A DNA stretch of 64,000 bases from Bacillota bacterium (GCA_023412215.1 JAEYNX010000020.1:62001-126000), one strand, 5' to 3'. Counted from the first letter of the stretch, positions 8,554 to 17,140 are shown. Numbers and translations: made by a program. The notes: generated by a model not told the origin, from the sequence alone.

Positions 8554-10026
8554 ATGCAGAAGAGCCTGTTTACCAAATACTTCACCCTTTGTTCCACCAT
8601 CATACTCGGCAGCATGGCGATACTCGGCGCCGTGCTGCTGCTCTTTGCGTCGCAGTATTTCGGGCTGGAGCGCGAGCGCCTGCTGCTGCGCAACGCCAAG
8701 GGCGCTGCCGTTATCACCGCCAATGAGTACATCATCCGCGGCGACCAAACGGTTCGCCGCGAGGTGGTGCTTTCGGGATATCAAATCCTCGGTGCGGCGG
8801 TAGACGCGAATATCTTTTTGACGAACGAAAAAGGCCGGGTGCTTGTCACCACACAGGCTGAGGAAAACCTTAAAGAAAACGCCATGGTCTCCGCGGATAT
8901 ATTGGAGCGCGCGGCAAAATACGGTTCGGTGTCCGAGCTGGGCAAGCTGGGCGGGCTGTATTCCACCGATTACTACACCGTGGTCGTGCCCGTGAATATT
9001 GAGGGCTCGGCGCCGGTAGGGTATGTATTCGTCTCGTCCTCGGCGGTGGCGCTGCGCTACTTCCTCACCGAGATGCTCAAGATGTTCACCGTAAGCGCCA
9101 TGATGGTGCTTGCCTTTTCGTTTGTTGTCATCTACATCGCCACCCGGCAGATGACGCGCCCGTTGCGTGAGATGGCGGCAGCCGCCAAGAAGTTCGGTAA
9201 GGGCGACCTCTCCCAGCGCGTGCCGGTGCGCGGCAGCGACGAGATGGGCCAGCTCTCGGTGGCGTTTAACAACATGGCGTCCTCCCTTGCCACCACCGAG
9301 AAGATGCGCCGCAGTTTTGTGGCGAACGTTTCGCATGAGCTTAAAACCCCCATGACCACCATCGGCGGGTTTATAGACGGTATTCTGGATACGACCATCC
9401 CCCCCGAGAAGCAGGAGTACTACCTTAAAATCGTTTCGGAGGAGGTCAAGCGCCTGTCGCGTCTGGTGCGCTCGATGCTGGATATCTCAAAGATCGAGGC
9501 GGGCGAGATGACCATCAAGCCCGTGGAGTTTGACATCAACGAGACCATGTGCCGCACCATCTTCGCGTTTGAGCAGCGCATCGACGAAAAGCAGCTGGAT
9601 ATCCGCGGCCTCGACGTGGGCAAGGTGATGGTGACGGCCGACCCCGACATGCTGCATCAGGTGGTGTATAACCTAGTGGACAACGCCGTGAAGTTCGCGA
9701 GCACGGGCGGGTATATTGAGGTGAACTACCGCAGCGAAAACAACCTGACCTTTGTCTCGGTGCGCAACTCGGGCGAGGGCATTCCCAAGGAAGAGGTAGC
9801 GAGCGTCTTCGACCGCTTTTACAAAACCGACAAATCCCGCAGTTTGGATAAACAGGGTGTCGGGCTGGGGCTGTATATCGTAAAAACCATCATTAACCTC
9901 CACCGCGGCGACATCATTGTCAACAGCGTGGAGGGCGAGTACTGCGAGTTTGTGTTCTCGGTGCCGAGCGGAGCACCTGTGAAGGAAAAGAAGAAGCTGC
10001 GTCTCGACGAACCCCGCACGGAATAA
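8554..10026 (+). CDS. Sensor histidine kinase (HAMP, HisKA, HATPase)
   Basis: 490 residues. Transmembrane helix 1 at about 10-33, an extracellular sensor of about 130 residues, helix 2 at about 170-192 (MFTVSAMMVLAFSFVVIYIA). HAMP linker at 192-245, dimerisation domain with phospho-acceptor His261 (NVSHELKTPMT), and ATP-binding domain with N box NLVDNAVKFA, G1 RNSGEGIP and G2 GVGLGLYIVK. It would sense an envelope condition and phosphorylate the regulator encoded upstream. The two genes are separated by a repeat block of nearly 700 bases, unusual for a two-component pair. AAAGGA lies 12 bases before the ATG. A hairpin follows the stop. Confidence 0.95.
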   Translation: MQKSLFTKYFTLCSTIILGSMAILGAVLLLFASQYFGLERERLLLRNAKGAAVITANEYIIRGDQTVRREVVLSGYQILGAAVDANIFLTNEKGRVLVTTQAEENLKENAMVSADILERAAKYGSVSELGKLGGLYSTDYYTVVVPVNIEGSAPVGYVFVSSSAVALRYFLTEMLKMFTVSAMMVLAFSFVVIYIATRQMTRPLREMAAAAKKFGKGDLSQRVPVRGSDEMGQLSVAFNNMASSLATTEKMRRSFVANVSHELKTPMTTIGGFIDGILDTTIPPEKQEYYLKIVSEEVKRLSRLVRSMLDISKIEAGEMTIKPVEFDINETMCRTIFAFEQRIDEKQLDIRGLDVGKVMVTADPDMLHQVVYNLVDNAVKFASTGGYIEVNYRSENNLTFVSVRNSGEGIPKEEVASVFDRFYKTDKSRSLDKQGVGLGLYIVKTIINLHRGDIIVNSVEGEYCEFVFSVPSGAPVKEKKKLRLDEPRTE

Positions 10027-10091
10027 CCCGTCTGCCAAGCTTTGCTTTTGCCCGCCGGGCTACCGCTTAATGCAGTTGCGAAGGCGGGGGT

Positions 10092-10116
10092 AAAAAAGTG
10101 ATAAAATCGCTTTTTT
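10092..10116 (+). terminator. Probable terminator after the kinase gene
   Basis: AAAAAAGTGAT-AAA-ATCGCTTTTTT, an 11-bp stem with one G-U pair and a terminal T run, about 65 bases after the kinase stop. Confidence 0.6.
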
Positions 10117-10241
10117 AAGGAAGAATGAGTGTTATAAGCGCCGCGGCAACACCGTTACAGAGTCTTTTTCACAATACTCTTAAATATTGTTTACAAATGT
10201 CGCTAAAAAATTGCGCAATCATTTAAAAATGCGTTTATTCC

Positions 10242-10262
10242 TTATTAACAACTGGCGGCTAT
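10242..10262 (+). promoter_or_regulatory. Second copy of the shared box, upstream of htrA
   Basis: TTATTAACAACTGGCGGCTA(T) matches the box at 6994-7014 at 18 of 21 positions and lies about 90 bases before the htrA start, overlapping or next to a TATACT/TAAAAT -10-like stretch. Co-regulation of htrA and the response-regulator gene is the likely meaning. Confidence 0.5.
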
Positions 10263-10352
10263 ACTAAAATCAACAAAGGCGGAACACACCGCCGAGGGTT
10301 ACTAAATTAAGAATCGCTGAGGACATACTATTTGAAGTAGGAGGCATCTTTT

Positions 10353-11816
10353 ATGAGCGACTTTGAGAATAAAGACAACGACAATAACTTTTACCAGCAG
10401 GGCAACACCGGCAGCAGCGGAGGGCAGCAGCCGCCGCAGAACGGCTGGAGCGGCTACAACCAAAACGCGGGCGGGTGGCACCCACCGGTGCAGCAGCCTT
10501 ATACCTACCAGCAAAAGCCCCCTTATCAGCAGCCGACTCAGGGGGAGTATAAATGGAATTTTAAAGAGTACGAAAGCATGGCGCCCCAAAAGCCAGCGCG
10601 CGGCAAAAAGACCGGCGTGAAGGTGTTCTTTTCTATCCTTGCGGCGGTGCTCTCGCTCTCGGTGCTCGGGTTCGCGGGCTTCGGCATCTACAGCCTCACC
10701 GCGGACGGCAGCCTGCTGCAGCCCCCCGCGCCCGAGGCCGCCTCCTCACAGGTGGAGGATACCTCCAGCACGGCGACCGCGTCGAGCGGCACGGGCTTAA
10801 ACATCGCCGACGTACCCAGCAGCGCCGATAACGGCATTGTGTCGGTGGGCGGCTTGCTCACCACCAAGCAGATCAATTTAAAGGTTGCCCCCAGCGTGGT
10901 GGGCATTGTCAATTACCAGATGGATGCCGGTTGGGTGCCCGCGGGCGAGGGCTCCGGTATCGTTCTTACCGCGGACGGCTACATTGTGACCAACGCGCAT
11001 GTGGTAAACGGCGCGCAGGGCATCAAGGTAGTGCTCAGTACCGGCAAGGAATACGAGGCCAAGCTGATTGGCCTGGATGTCAAGACCGACCTTGCGGTCG
11101 TTAAGATAGAGGCAACCGGCCTTACCGCTGCCGAGTTCGGCAACTCCGACCAGATGGCGGCGGGCGATAAGGTGGTGGCCATCGGCAACCCGGGCGGGCT
11201 GGAGTTTGCGGGCAGCATCACGCAGGGCATTATCTCGGCGGTTAACCGTCCCATTGCAAGTTCCACCGGCTACACCATGGACTGCATCCAGACCGATGCG
11301 GCCATCAACCCCGGCAACTCGGGCGGCCCACTGGTAAACGAGTATGGTCAGGTGGTTGGCATCAATTCCTCCAAGATTGCTGCCACCGAGTATGAGGGCA
11401 TCGGCTTTGCCATCCCCATCAACACCGCCAAGCCCATCATCGATGATCTGATCAAGAACGGCAGGGTGACCGGCCGCGCCAAGATCGGCATCACCATCGA
11501 GGGCGAGATCACCGAGATGAGCGCGCAGCTCTACTCTATCCCCACCGGCATCCTCATCGCGGGCGTGGATAAGGGCAGCGACATCGCCGCCAAGGGCGTA
11601 CGCGCAAACGACATCATCACCAAGATCGACGGTGCCAAGGTAGACACCACCAACCAGATTTACGATATACTCAATAAGCACAAGCCGGGCGACACCATTA
11701 AGCTCACCATCTTCCGCCGCCCCACCGACGCCGCCGACCAGACCTTTGAGGTATCGATCGTGCTCGGTGAAGACACCGGCGACACCGCGCAGCAGGAGCT
11801 GCCCCCACTCAAATAA
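10353..11816 (+). CDS. htrA: Membrane-anchored HtrA/DegP-type serine protease with PDZ domain
   Basis: 487 residues. The cytoplasmic tail (1-85) is low-complexity, rich in Gln, Asn, Pro, Gly and Tyr. A single transmembrane anchor follows (about 90-114), then an Ala/Ser linker and a trypsin-like domain with the complete triad His216 (VTNAHVVNG), Asp246 (TDLAVVKI) and Ser323 (NPGNSGGPL). One PDZ domain occupies about 385-475. Such proteases degrade misfolded exported proteins outside the membrane. The start is set by TAGGAGG. It lies downstream of the two-component genes, shares an upstream box with them and has its own terminator, so it is probably their target. Confidence 0.95.
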   Translation: MSDFENKDNDNNFYQQGNTGSSGGQQPPQNGWSGYNQNAGGWHPPVQQPYTYQQKPPYQQPTQGEYKWNFKEYESMAPQKPARGKKTGVKVFFSILAAVLSLSVLGFAGFGIYSLTADGSLLQPPAPEAASSQVEDTSSTATASSGTGLNIADVPSSADNGIVSVGGLLTTKQINLKVAPSVVGIVNYQMDAGWVPAGEGSGIVLTADGYIVTNAHVVNGAQGIKVVLSTGKEYEAKLIGLDVKTDLAVVKIEATGLTAAEFGNSDQMAAGDKVVAIGNPGGLEFAGSITQGIISAVNRPIASSTGYTMDCIQTDAAINPGNSGGPLVNEYGQVVGINSSKIAATEYEGIGFAIPINTAKPIIDDLIKNGRVTGRAKIGITIEGEITEMSAQLYSIPTGILIAGVDKGSDIAAKGVRANDIITKIDGAKVDTTNQIYDILNKHKPGDTIKLTIFRRPTDAADQTFEVSIVLGEDTGDTAQQELPPLK

Positions 11817-11851
11817 TTCACTCTCTTTTTCATTAACCTCCTCATATTTCG

Positions 11852-11886
11852 CGCCGAAGCAGGGATGATCCATCCCTGCTTCGGCG
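11852..11886 (+). terminator. Intrinsic terminator of htrA
   Basis: Perfect 16-bp stem (CGCCGAAGCAGGGATG and complement) with a 3-nt loop, followed by TTTGTATT. Confidence 0.85.
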
Positions 11887-11978
11887 TTTGTATTGGAAAT
11901 TTTCGCTATTTCTAATGGCTTTGGTACAGCGGACTCATGAAGTGGAAAAACTTGCAGAAAATATTTTTGTAAATGCAC

Positions 11979-12009
11979 TTGACCCTAACGTTGCGTCATA
12001 GTTTATGAT
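11979..12009 (+). promoter_or_regulatory. MerR-type promoter with 19-bp spacer
   Basis: TTGACC and TATGAT are separated by 19 bases, the over-long spacing that MerR-family activators correct. The spacer holds the imperfect dyad TAACGTTGCGTCA. It lies about 75 bases before the MerR-TipAS gene, so autoregulation is likely. Confidence 0.7.
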
Positions 12010-12084
12010 ACAATCATGGAAGGGAAAACGGGGTGCGGCGCACAGCACAGCCCCTGCTTAAGAACCGGAAAGGCGGCAATTTAA

Positions 12085-12843
12085 ATGAACAAAACCGTAA
12101 ACGAGGTGGCGAGGCTAGCAAATGTCAGTGTGCGCACACTGCATTACTACGACCAGATCGGGCTGCTGCGCCCCAGCGCGCTGACCGACGCGGGCTACCG
12201 GCTGTATGACGATGCAGCCCTTGCCCGCCTGCAGCAGATACTGTTTTTTCGCGAGCTTGACTTTCCGCTCACCGAGATTGGGCGCATCCTCGAAAACCCC
12301 TCCTTCAACCGCCGCAGGGCGCTTGAAAACCACCGCAGCCTGCTTACGCTCAGGCGTAAGCGGCTGGACGCGCTGATACGCCTTGTGGACGACACCTTAA
12401 AAGGAGATGAGCCAATGAGCTTTAAAGAGTTCGATATGACCGAGATTGAAGAGGCGCAAAAGAAGTATGCCAAGGAGGCGCAGGAGCGCTGGGGCGGCAC
12501 CGATGCCTACGCCCAGAGCAAGGCCCGGGCCGCAGGCTACGGCAAGGAGGAATGGGCGCGCATTACGGCGGAGTCCAACGCCATCTATCAGGGGTTTGCC
12601 CAGAGCGTCGGCACAAGCCCCGCCTCGCCTGAGGTGCAGCAGCTGGTCGCCGACTGGCAGGGCCTGATCACCAGATACTTCTACGACTGCTCCAACGAGA
12701 TACTGCAGGGCCTTGGCGAGATGTATATCGCCGACGAGCGGTTTACCAAGAACCTCGACAAGTACGGCGAGGGCACCGCGCAGCAGATGAGCGACGCCAT
12801 TCGTGTTTACTGTGGCGGCAACCAGACCGGCCGAGGATGCTAA
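12085..12843 (+). CDS. MerR-family regulator with TipAS antibiotic-recognition domain
   Basis: 252 residues. MerR winged helix at the N-terminus (VNEVARLANVSVRTLHYYDQ, then GLLRPSALTDAGYRLYDDA), a dimerisation helix to about residue 110, then a TipAS-like domain from about 120 (QKKYAKEAQERWGGTDAY) to the C-terminus. TipAS domains bind thiopeptide or other amphipathic drugs; binding turns the protein into an activator at promoters with 19-bp spacers. Exactly such a promoter precedes the gene. No drug exporter is next to it, so its regulon is probably elsewhere or limited to itself. Confidence 0.92.
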   Translation: MNKTVNEVARLANVSVRTLHYYDQIGLLRPSALTDAGYRLYDDAALARLQQILFFRELDFPLTEIGRILENPSFNRRRALENHRSLLTLRRKRLDALIRLVDDTLKGDEPMSFKEFDMTEIEEAQKKYAKEAQERWGGTDAYAQSKARAAGYGKEEWARITAESNAIYQGFAQSVGTSPASPEVQQLVADWQGLITRYFYDCSNEILQGLGEMYIADERFTKNLDKYGEGTAQQMSDAIRVYCGGNQTGRGC

Positions 12844-12876
12844 GTGGCGCAATTATTACAAAAAGTAATATCGCAC

Positions 12877-12905
12877 TTGCATTTTATCATTCGTCATGCT
12901 ATAAT
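12877..12905 (+). promoter_or_regulatory. Sigma-70 promoter of the small basic protein gene
   Basis: TTGCAT and a perfect TATAAT separated by 17 bases, about 50 bases before the start of the 62-residue gene. Confidence 0.75.
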
Positions 12906-12956
12906 CATGGGGCTGTAGCGATACGGCCCCAATTTTTTCAAAAAAGGATGAGCAGA

Positions 12957-13145
12957 ATGCAAAAGTTTGTACCGTTTGAAAAGCTCTCCAAAAAGGAGCG
13001 CGAAAGGGTAAACAAGGCAAGGCGCGCGACATGGGGCGCACTCAACCCCGTAACCCGCAAGCCGGAAAATCCCAAGGCCTACAACAGAAAAAAGCTTCAA
13101 AAGCAGGAGGACGCCCTCACTTTTGAAGCTTTTTCTTTTTTATAA
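12957..13145 (+). CDS. Small basic conserved-type protein of unknown function
   Basis: 62 residues beginning MQKFVPFEKLSKKERERVNK; the ATG at 12957 has AAGGA eight bases upstream. About a third of the residues are Lys or Arg. The central part (NPVTRKPENPKAYNRKK) has the look of a short conserved family I have seen in Clostridia without a known function; this is from memory. A strong promoter precedes it. The last residues (about FEAFSF) are encoded by the 3' arm of the terminator, so the gene and its terminator overlap. A nucleic-acid or ribosome-binding role would fit the charge but is only a guess. Confidence 0.75.
   Translation: MQKFVPFEKLSKKERERVNKARRATWGALNPVTRKPENPKAYNRKKLQKQEDALTFEAFSFL
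13090..13141. terminator. Bidirectional terminator overlapping the 3' end of the small gene
   Basis: AAAAGCTTCAAAAG at 13090-13103 pairs perfectly with CTTTTGAAGCTTTT at 13120-13133, with T runs on the outer side of both strands. It can end both the small plus-strand gene, whose last codons it contains, and the converging SDR gene. Confidence 0.8.
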
Positions 13146-13148
13146 CGC

Positions 13149-13931
13149 TCAATGGCTTTTACCAAAGTCGCGCGCGGCCCTGTAGTAAAGCCTTTTGGGC
13201 ATGAGCTTAAGCAGGGTGACGAGCAGCTTGGTATGAAAGCCGGGGATGCTTACCACCTTGCCCTTGTTAAGGTCTTTTATCGAGAGCGCCACCACCTCCT
13301 CCGGCTCCAGCCATTGGATGACACCGTGGTTGTGCTGGCTGGCCCTGGACATGCCGATCTTTTCATGGAAGTCGGTGTGGGTAAGCCCGGGGCAGACTGT
13401 CATCGCCCTTACACTCGTGCCGTACAGGTCGAGGGAAAGGCCCTCTGTAAAGGTCTTTAAAAAGGCCTTCGCGCCCGAATACACCGCATTCTTGGGGATG
13501 ACGACCAGTGCCCCTTCCGACGAGACGTTGATGATGGTGCCGCTTTTACGAGTAAGCATCCCCGGCAGCACGGCGTTTATCAGCATCAGCGGGGCGACTA
13601 CGTTCACCTTTGCCATCTGTAGCAGCGGCTCCTGCTCGCTTAGCTGGTAGTAGTTCACCACCCCGAAGCCCGCGTTGTTTATGAGCACCTCCACGGGGCG
13701 ACCGGAAAGGGCGTTTACAACCTCCTGTATGCCCGGCTCCTCCGAGAGCTCGGCGAGGACCACGTCTACCGCTACCCCGAAGCCCGCGCGCAGCTCCTGC
13801 GCCACCGCCTCGATCTTTTCTTTTCGCCTGCCGGTAATTACAAGGTTATAGCCTTCCTTCGCGAAATGCCTTGCGTAGGCCGCGCCGATGCCGCTGGTTG
13901 CGCCCGTAATCACCGCTGTTTTTGTGTTCAT
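13149..13931 (-). CDS. Short-chain dehydrogenase/reductase, classical type
   Basis: 260 residues, typical SDR length. NAD(P)-binding TGATSGIGAAYARHFA is at residues 8-23, with a basic GRRKEK after the second strand that favours NADPH. NNAGFG is near 86; the catalytic set is Ser in INVSSEG and Tyr/Lys in YSGAKAF (about 151-156). The substrate is unknown; the C-terminal extension (LVTLLKLMPKRLYYRAARDF) is like acyl or lipid-type DltE/YdfG relatives. It is transcribed behind a MarR regulator on the same strand (37-bp gap), which probably controls it. The stop is three bases from the converging small gene. Confidence 0.92.
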   Translation of the reverse strand: MNTKTAVITGATSGIGAAYARHFAKEGYNLVITGRRKEKIEAVAQELRAGFGVAVDVVLAELSEEPGIQEVVNALSGRPVEVLINNAGFGVVNYYQLSEQEPLLQMAKVNVVAPLMLINAVLPGMLTRKSGTIINVSSEGALVVIPKNAVYSGAKAFLKTFTEGLSLDLYGTSVRAMTVCPGLTHTDFHEKIGMSRASQHNHGVIQWLEPEEVVALSIKDLNKGKVVSIPGFHTKLLVTLLKLMPKRLYYRAARDFGKSH

Positions 13932-13968
13932 TTGCCGTCAATTCCTTTCGTTGTAGATGATTTCGCGT

Positions 13969-14427
13969 TTATTCCGCCGGGGTGTCCAGACTGTCGGCCA
14001 GCTTGCTGAGCAGGTCTATCAGCTGTGCGCGCTGCTCGGCACTGTCAAAGGCACCGAATATGCGCTGCCAGAGCAGCTGTTCATAGCACTTGTGCTCCTC
14101 TTGTGCGGCAAGCCCCGCCTCGGTTAGCTGCAGGGTAAAGGAGCGTTTATCCCTGCTGTGGATGGCCCTGCGGATAAGCCCCCGCCCTTCCAGCCGGTTT
14201 ACGGCGTTGGTGAGCGTGCTGTTGGGCACGCCAAGGCGGGCCAGTATCTCTTTTAAAACAACCTCGGGGTTTTGCTCGATAATCTCTAAAATGCTCACTT
14301 CGATGGTGGAAAGGTCCTTGAGCTGCCCCTTCCACAGCTGGGTGCTCTGGCGCTGAAGCGTCCACACCAGCTTGTGCCACACCGCGTCCAGCCGCTCTGC
14401 CTCGGTGGGTTCATAGGAAATTGACAT
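13969..14427 (-). CDS. MarR-family transcriptional regulator
   Basis: 152 residues from the ATG at 14427; a GTG one codon upstream is equally placed relative to GAGG. Winged helix at about 45-115: VVLKEILARLGVPNSTLTNA is the recognition part and RRAIHSRDKRSFTLQLTEAG the wing. Flanking helices dimerise. MarR proteins repress until a phenolic or oxidant ligand binds. The downstream SDR gene is the likely target. A dyad-like sequence lies upstream of the start. Confidence 0.93.
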   Translation of the reverse strand: MSISYEPTEAERLDAVWHKLVWTLQRQSTQLWKGQLKDLSTIEVSILEIIEQNPEVVLKEILARLGVPNSTLTNAVNRLEGRGLIRRAIHSRDKRSFTLQLTEAGLAAQEEHKCYEQLLWQRIFGAFDSAEQRAQLIDLLSKLADSLDTPAE

Positions 14428-14449
14428 CACCGGTCACCGCCTCAGATAT

Positions 14450-14478
14450 TATTACCATAATGGGAATATTCATTAATG
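14450..14478 (-). promoter_or_regulatory. Possible MarR operator
   Basis: ACCATAATGGGAATATTCAT followed by TAATGG forms an imperfect dyad around AATATT, with CCAT/ATGG ends, about 25 bases before the marR start. Autoregulation is inferred. Confidence 0.35.
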
Positions 14479-14522
14479 GAATTATAATGCGCGGCAGACG
14501 GATTGTCAATAGAGAACAGCAA

Positions 14523-14561
14523 AAACACACCGTGCTTGGGCTAACCATTGACGGTGTGTTT
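14523..14561 (-). terminator. Terminator of the DUF503 gene
   Basis: AAACACACCGT pairs with ACGGTGTGTTT (11 bp, 17-nt loop). On the minus strand it ends in a run of T. Confidence 0.7.
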
Positions 14562-14594
14562 AAAAAAGGATAGTTCGTTTATCGCAGGCAGTGC

Positions 14595-14876
14595 CTACCG
14601 TGTTTCCTGTATTACCTCCGTCACGCTCGCGTCGGTGTTCTGCTCAATGAAGGCGAGCGCCGCGCTGATCTCGCTTTCGGCGAGTACAAGGGTGTTCGCC
14701 GCGCAGGCAAGGCCCAGCACGATAATTTGGTGAACATCCTGCTCGCCGGATTCTATCGCCGAGACGTTAAAGCGATTTTTGACCTTGGCGAGCAGGCTTT
14801 TTACCTCCATGCGCTTCTCTTTAAGCGAGTGCACCCATGGGGCGTGCAGCCGGATCTCAGCCGTTTTTACAATCAT
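14595..14876 (-). CDS. DUF503 (YlxP-like) family protein
   Basis: 93 residues from the ATG at 14876. AAGGAG stands nine bases before it; an upstream in-frame ATG overlaps that site and is less likely. The pattern AEIRLHAPWVHSLKEKRMEV, a central VSAIESGEQD and a C-terminal half rich in Ala and Glu match the short DUF503 family, known as YlxP in the rbfA/nusA region of Bacillus, with a ferredoxin-like fold and no settled function. Here it is not in that context; it follows the arsenite exporter on the same strand and has its own terminator. Confidence 0.85.
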   Translation of the reverse strand: MIVKTAEIRLHAPWVHSLKEKRMEVKSLLAKVKNRFNVSAIESGEQDVHQIIVLGLACAANTLVLAESEISAALAFIEQNTDASVTEVIQETR

Positions 14877-14960
14877 CACACACATCTCCTTCATCTTTTT
14901 TAAACTGCAATAGAACGAGCGGGGGGAAGCATATCAGCGTCAGAGGTGTATGAAGCGGTA

Positions 14961-16019
14961 CTACCCCTTTTTAGGGGCCGGAAACCACGCGGTGGTGCGG
15001 TTGGCGATCTTCACAAGGGTGAGCATCACGGGTACCTCCACCAGCACGCCCACGATGGTTGCGAGCGCCACGGGGGAGTTGGGGCCGAAGAGCGCGATCG
15101 CCACCGCGACGGCCAGCTCAAAGAAGTTGGAGGCGCCGATCATCCCCGCGGGTGCGGCAATGTCGTGGGGGAGCTTTAGCAGCTTCGACGCAAGGTAGGC
15201 GATAAAGAAGATGAGGTAGGTCTGCAGCACCAGCGGCAGGGCAATCAGCAGGATGTGCAGCGGGTTATTGAGAATCACCGTCCCCTGAAACGAGAAGATG
15301 ATCACCAGCGTGAGCAGCAGCCCAGCGATGGTGATGTGGTTAAACCTCGGCAGAAAGCTTAAGGTAAAATACTCCTCGCCGCGATTCTTGATCACGAGCA
15401 CGCGCGTGAGGATGCCCGCCATAAGCGGGATGACCACAAACAGCACCACCGAGAGAATCAAGGTGTCCCACGGCACCGAAACCCCACTTACCCCCAGCAG
15501 GAAGGCGACAATGGGGGTGAAGGCGATAAGGATAATTAGGTCGTTGGTGGCTACCTGCACCACGGTATAGGCGGGGTTGCCCTTGGTGAGGTGGCTCCAC
15601 ACAAACACCATGGCGGTGCAGGGGGCGGCGCCCAGCAGTACCGCTCCGGCGAGGTAATCCTTCGCGAGGTCCGCCGGGATGACCGCCTTAAATACCACAT
15701 AGAAAAAGAACACCGCGATACCGTACATCGTAAACGGCTTGATAAGCCAGTTGGTTACCCACGTTACAAACAGCCCCTTGGGGTTCTTGCCGACGTTTTT
15801 AATACTCTTAAAATCCACCTTCATCATCATGGGGTAGATCATCACCCAGATGAGCACCGCGATGGGGATGGACACGTTTGCGTACTCAAACCGCCCTAAA
15901 AATTCGGGAATCTGGGGCAGAAACCGCCCGATCAGCACCCCCGCCCCCATGCAGAGGATGACCCACACGGTGAGGAAGCGCTCAAAAAAGCCGATGCCCG
16001 ACGCAGCCTGCTTATTCAT
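14961..16019 (-). CDS. acr3: Arsenite efflux transporter, ACR3 family
   Basis: 352 residues, ten predicted membrane helices. The ATG at 16019 is preceded by GAAGGG; the open frame extends far upstream but only as the shadow of the permease gene. Family features are the conserved cysteine segment LLGAAPCTAMVFVWSHLTKG near residue 155, with the transport cysteine, and ASNFFELAVAVAIALFGPNS near 300. ACR3 exports arsenite (and in some cases antimonite) using the proton motive force. It is the last clear gene of the arsR operon, 101 bases after the permease. Confidence 0.95.
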   Translation of the reverse strand: MNKQAASGIGFFERFLTVWVILCMGAGVLIGRFLPQIPEFLGRFEYANVSIPIAVLIWVMIYPMMMKVDFKSIKNVGKNPKGLFVTWVTNWLIKPFTMYGIAVFFFYVVFKAVIPADLAKDYLAGAVLLGAAPCTAMVFVWSHLTKGNPAYTVVQVATNDLIILIAFTPIVAFLLGVSGVSVPWDTLILSVVLFVVIPLMAGILTRVLVIKNRGEEYFTLSFLPRFNHITIAGLLLTLVIIFSFQGTVILNNPLHILLIALPLVLQTYLIFFIAYLASKLLKLPHDIAAPAGMIGASNFFELAVAVAIALFGPNSPVALATIVGVLVEVPVMLTLVKIANRTTAWFPAPKKG

Positions 16020-16120
16020 CGTTAAAACCCTTCTTTCAGCCTTAAGCTCAAGGCAAAATTGTTTGATAAGAGAATACTGTTGTTTTCTTATAAGCGTTTT
16101 GCCTCTTTCATGACGCTGTA

Positions 16121-17128
16121 TCACACGATAAGCAGGTACCCAAACGCATTGAATATGTACCCGATCAGGATAATTCCCGCAGTGACAAATCCGGCAAAGA
16201 TCAGCAGCAGTTTTAGCTTTACCACCTTTTTTAGCAGTATCATCGAGGGGAGCGAGAGGGCTGTTACCGCCATCATAAAGGCGAGGGCGGTGCCAAGACC
16301 AACCCCTTTGCCCACCAGCGCCTCGGCAATCGGCAGGGTACCGAAGATATCGGCATACATCGGCACACCCACAACGGCGGCCAGCGGCACCGAGTACCAT
16401 TTGTCCTGCCCGAATACGGCGGTGATTACCTGCTCGGGGATGAGGTTGTGAATAGCGGCGCCCACCCCCACCCCGATCAGGATATAGGGCCAAACCTTTT
16501 TAACGATGCTAAGCACCTGATCCCTGGCAAAGATCAGGCGGTCGCGCACCGCAGGCTTTTGCTGCGCGGGCTGGGGCATCGCGGTGCTGTACACAAACGG
16601 CTCCACATACCGTTCAAGCCTTAACGCGCTGATGATGCTGCCGCCCGCCACCGCCAGTACTACCCCCACCACCACGTAGGCGGCGGCAATCCTCCAGTTG
16701 AAGATGCTCGCAAGCAGCAGCACCGAGGCAAGGTCCACCAGCGGGGAGGAGATTAAAAACGAGAAGGTTACCCCAACGGGCAGCCCCGCGTTGGTAAACC
16801 CGATAAAGAGCGGGATAGAGGAGCAGGAGCAAAACGGCGTGACGGTACCCAGCAGGGCCCCGAGCAGGTTTGCGCCAAAGCCCTTGTGCCTGCCCAAGAT
16901 CGCGCGCGTGCGCTCGGGCGGGAAGAAGCTTTGGATATAGGAGATGCCAAAGATCAGCACCGAGAGCAGGATAAAGATCTTGATCACGTCGTAGATGAAG
17001 AAGTGGATACTGCCGCCGAGCCAAGCGGAGGTGGAAAGCCCGAATACATCCTCAATCAGCAGGCGGATAAGCTCGCCGAGCCACTGCATTTTTAACAGTT
17101 GATCATTTAAAAATTGTAGTACAGGCAC
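16121..17128 (-). CDS. ArsP/DUF318-type permease
   Basis: 335 residues with about eight to ten membrane helices. The start is GTG with GGAGAG six to eight bases upstream. The motif GTVTPFCSCSSIPLFIGFTN near residue 95 is the signature cysteine-rich segment of this permease family (Pfam PF03773 by recollection), whose ArsP members export methylated or aromatic trivalent arsenicals. The second half repeats the topology with VGVPMYADIFGTLPIAEALV. It sits between arsR and acr3, supporting a role in arsenic resistance; an unrelated divalent-metal role is less likely. Confidence 0.88.
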   Translation of the reverse strand: MPVLQFLNDQLLKMQWLGELIRLLIEDVFGLSTSAWLGGSIHFFIYDVIKIFILLSVLIFGISYIQSFFPPERTRAILGRHKGFGANLLGALLGTVTPFCSCSSIPLFIGFTNAGLPVGVTFSFLISSPLVDLASVLLLASIFNWRIAAAYVVVGVVLAVAGGSIISALRLERYVEPFVYSTAMPQPAQQKPAVRDRLIFARDQVLSIVKKVWPYILIGVGVGAAIHNLIPEQVITAVFGQDKWYSVPLAAVVGVPMYADIFGTLPIAEALVGKGVGLGTALAFMMAVTALSLPSMILLKKVVKLKLLLIFAGFVTAGIILIGYIFNAFGYLLIV

Positions 17129-17140
17129 AGCACTCTCTCC

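Noticed and set aside
10878..11978. 366-codon open frame antisense to htrA
   Set aside because: GC-rich shadow of a complete protease gene with all catalytic residues; composition and lack of a ribosome site speak against coding.
16020..16493. N-terminal extension of ACR3 to 510 residues
   Set aside because: It overlaps the permease gene in another frame; a good ribosome site precedes the ATG at 16019.
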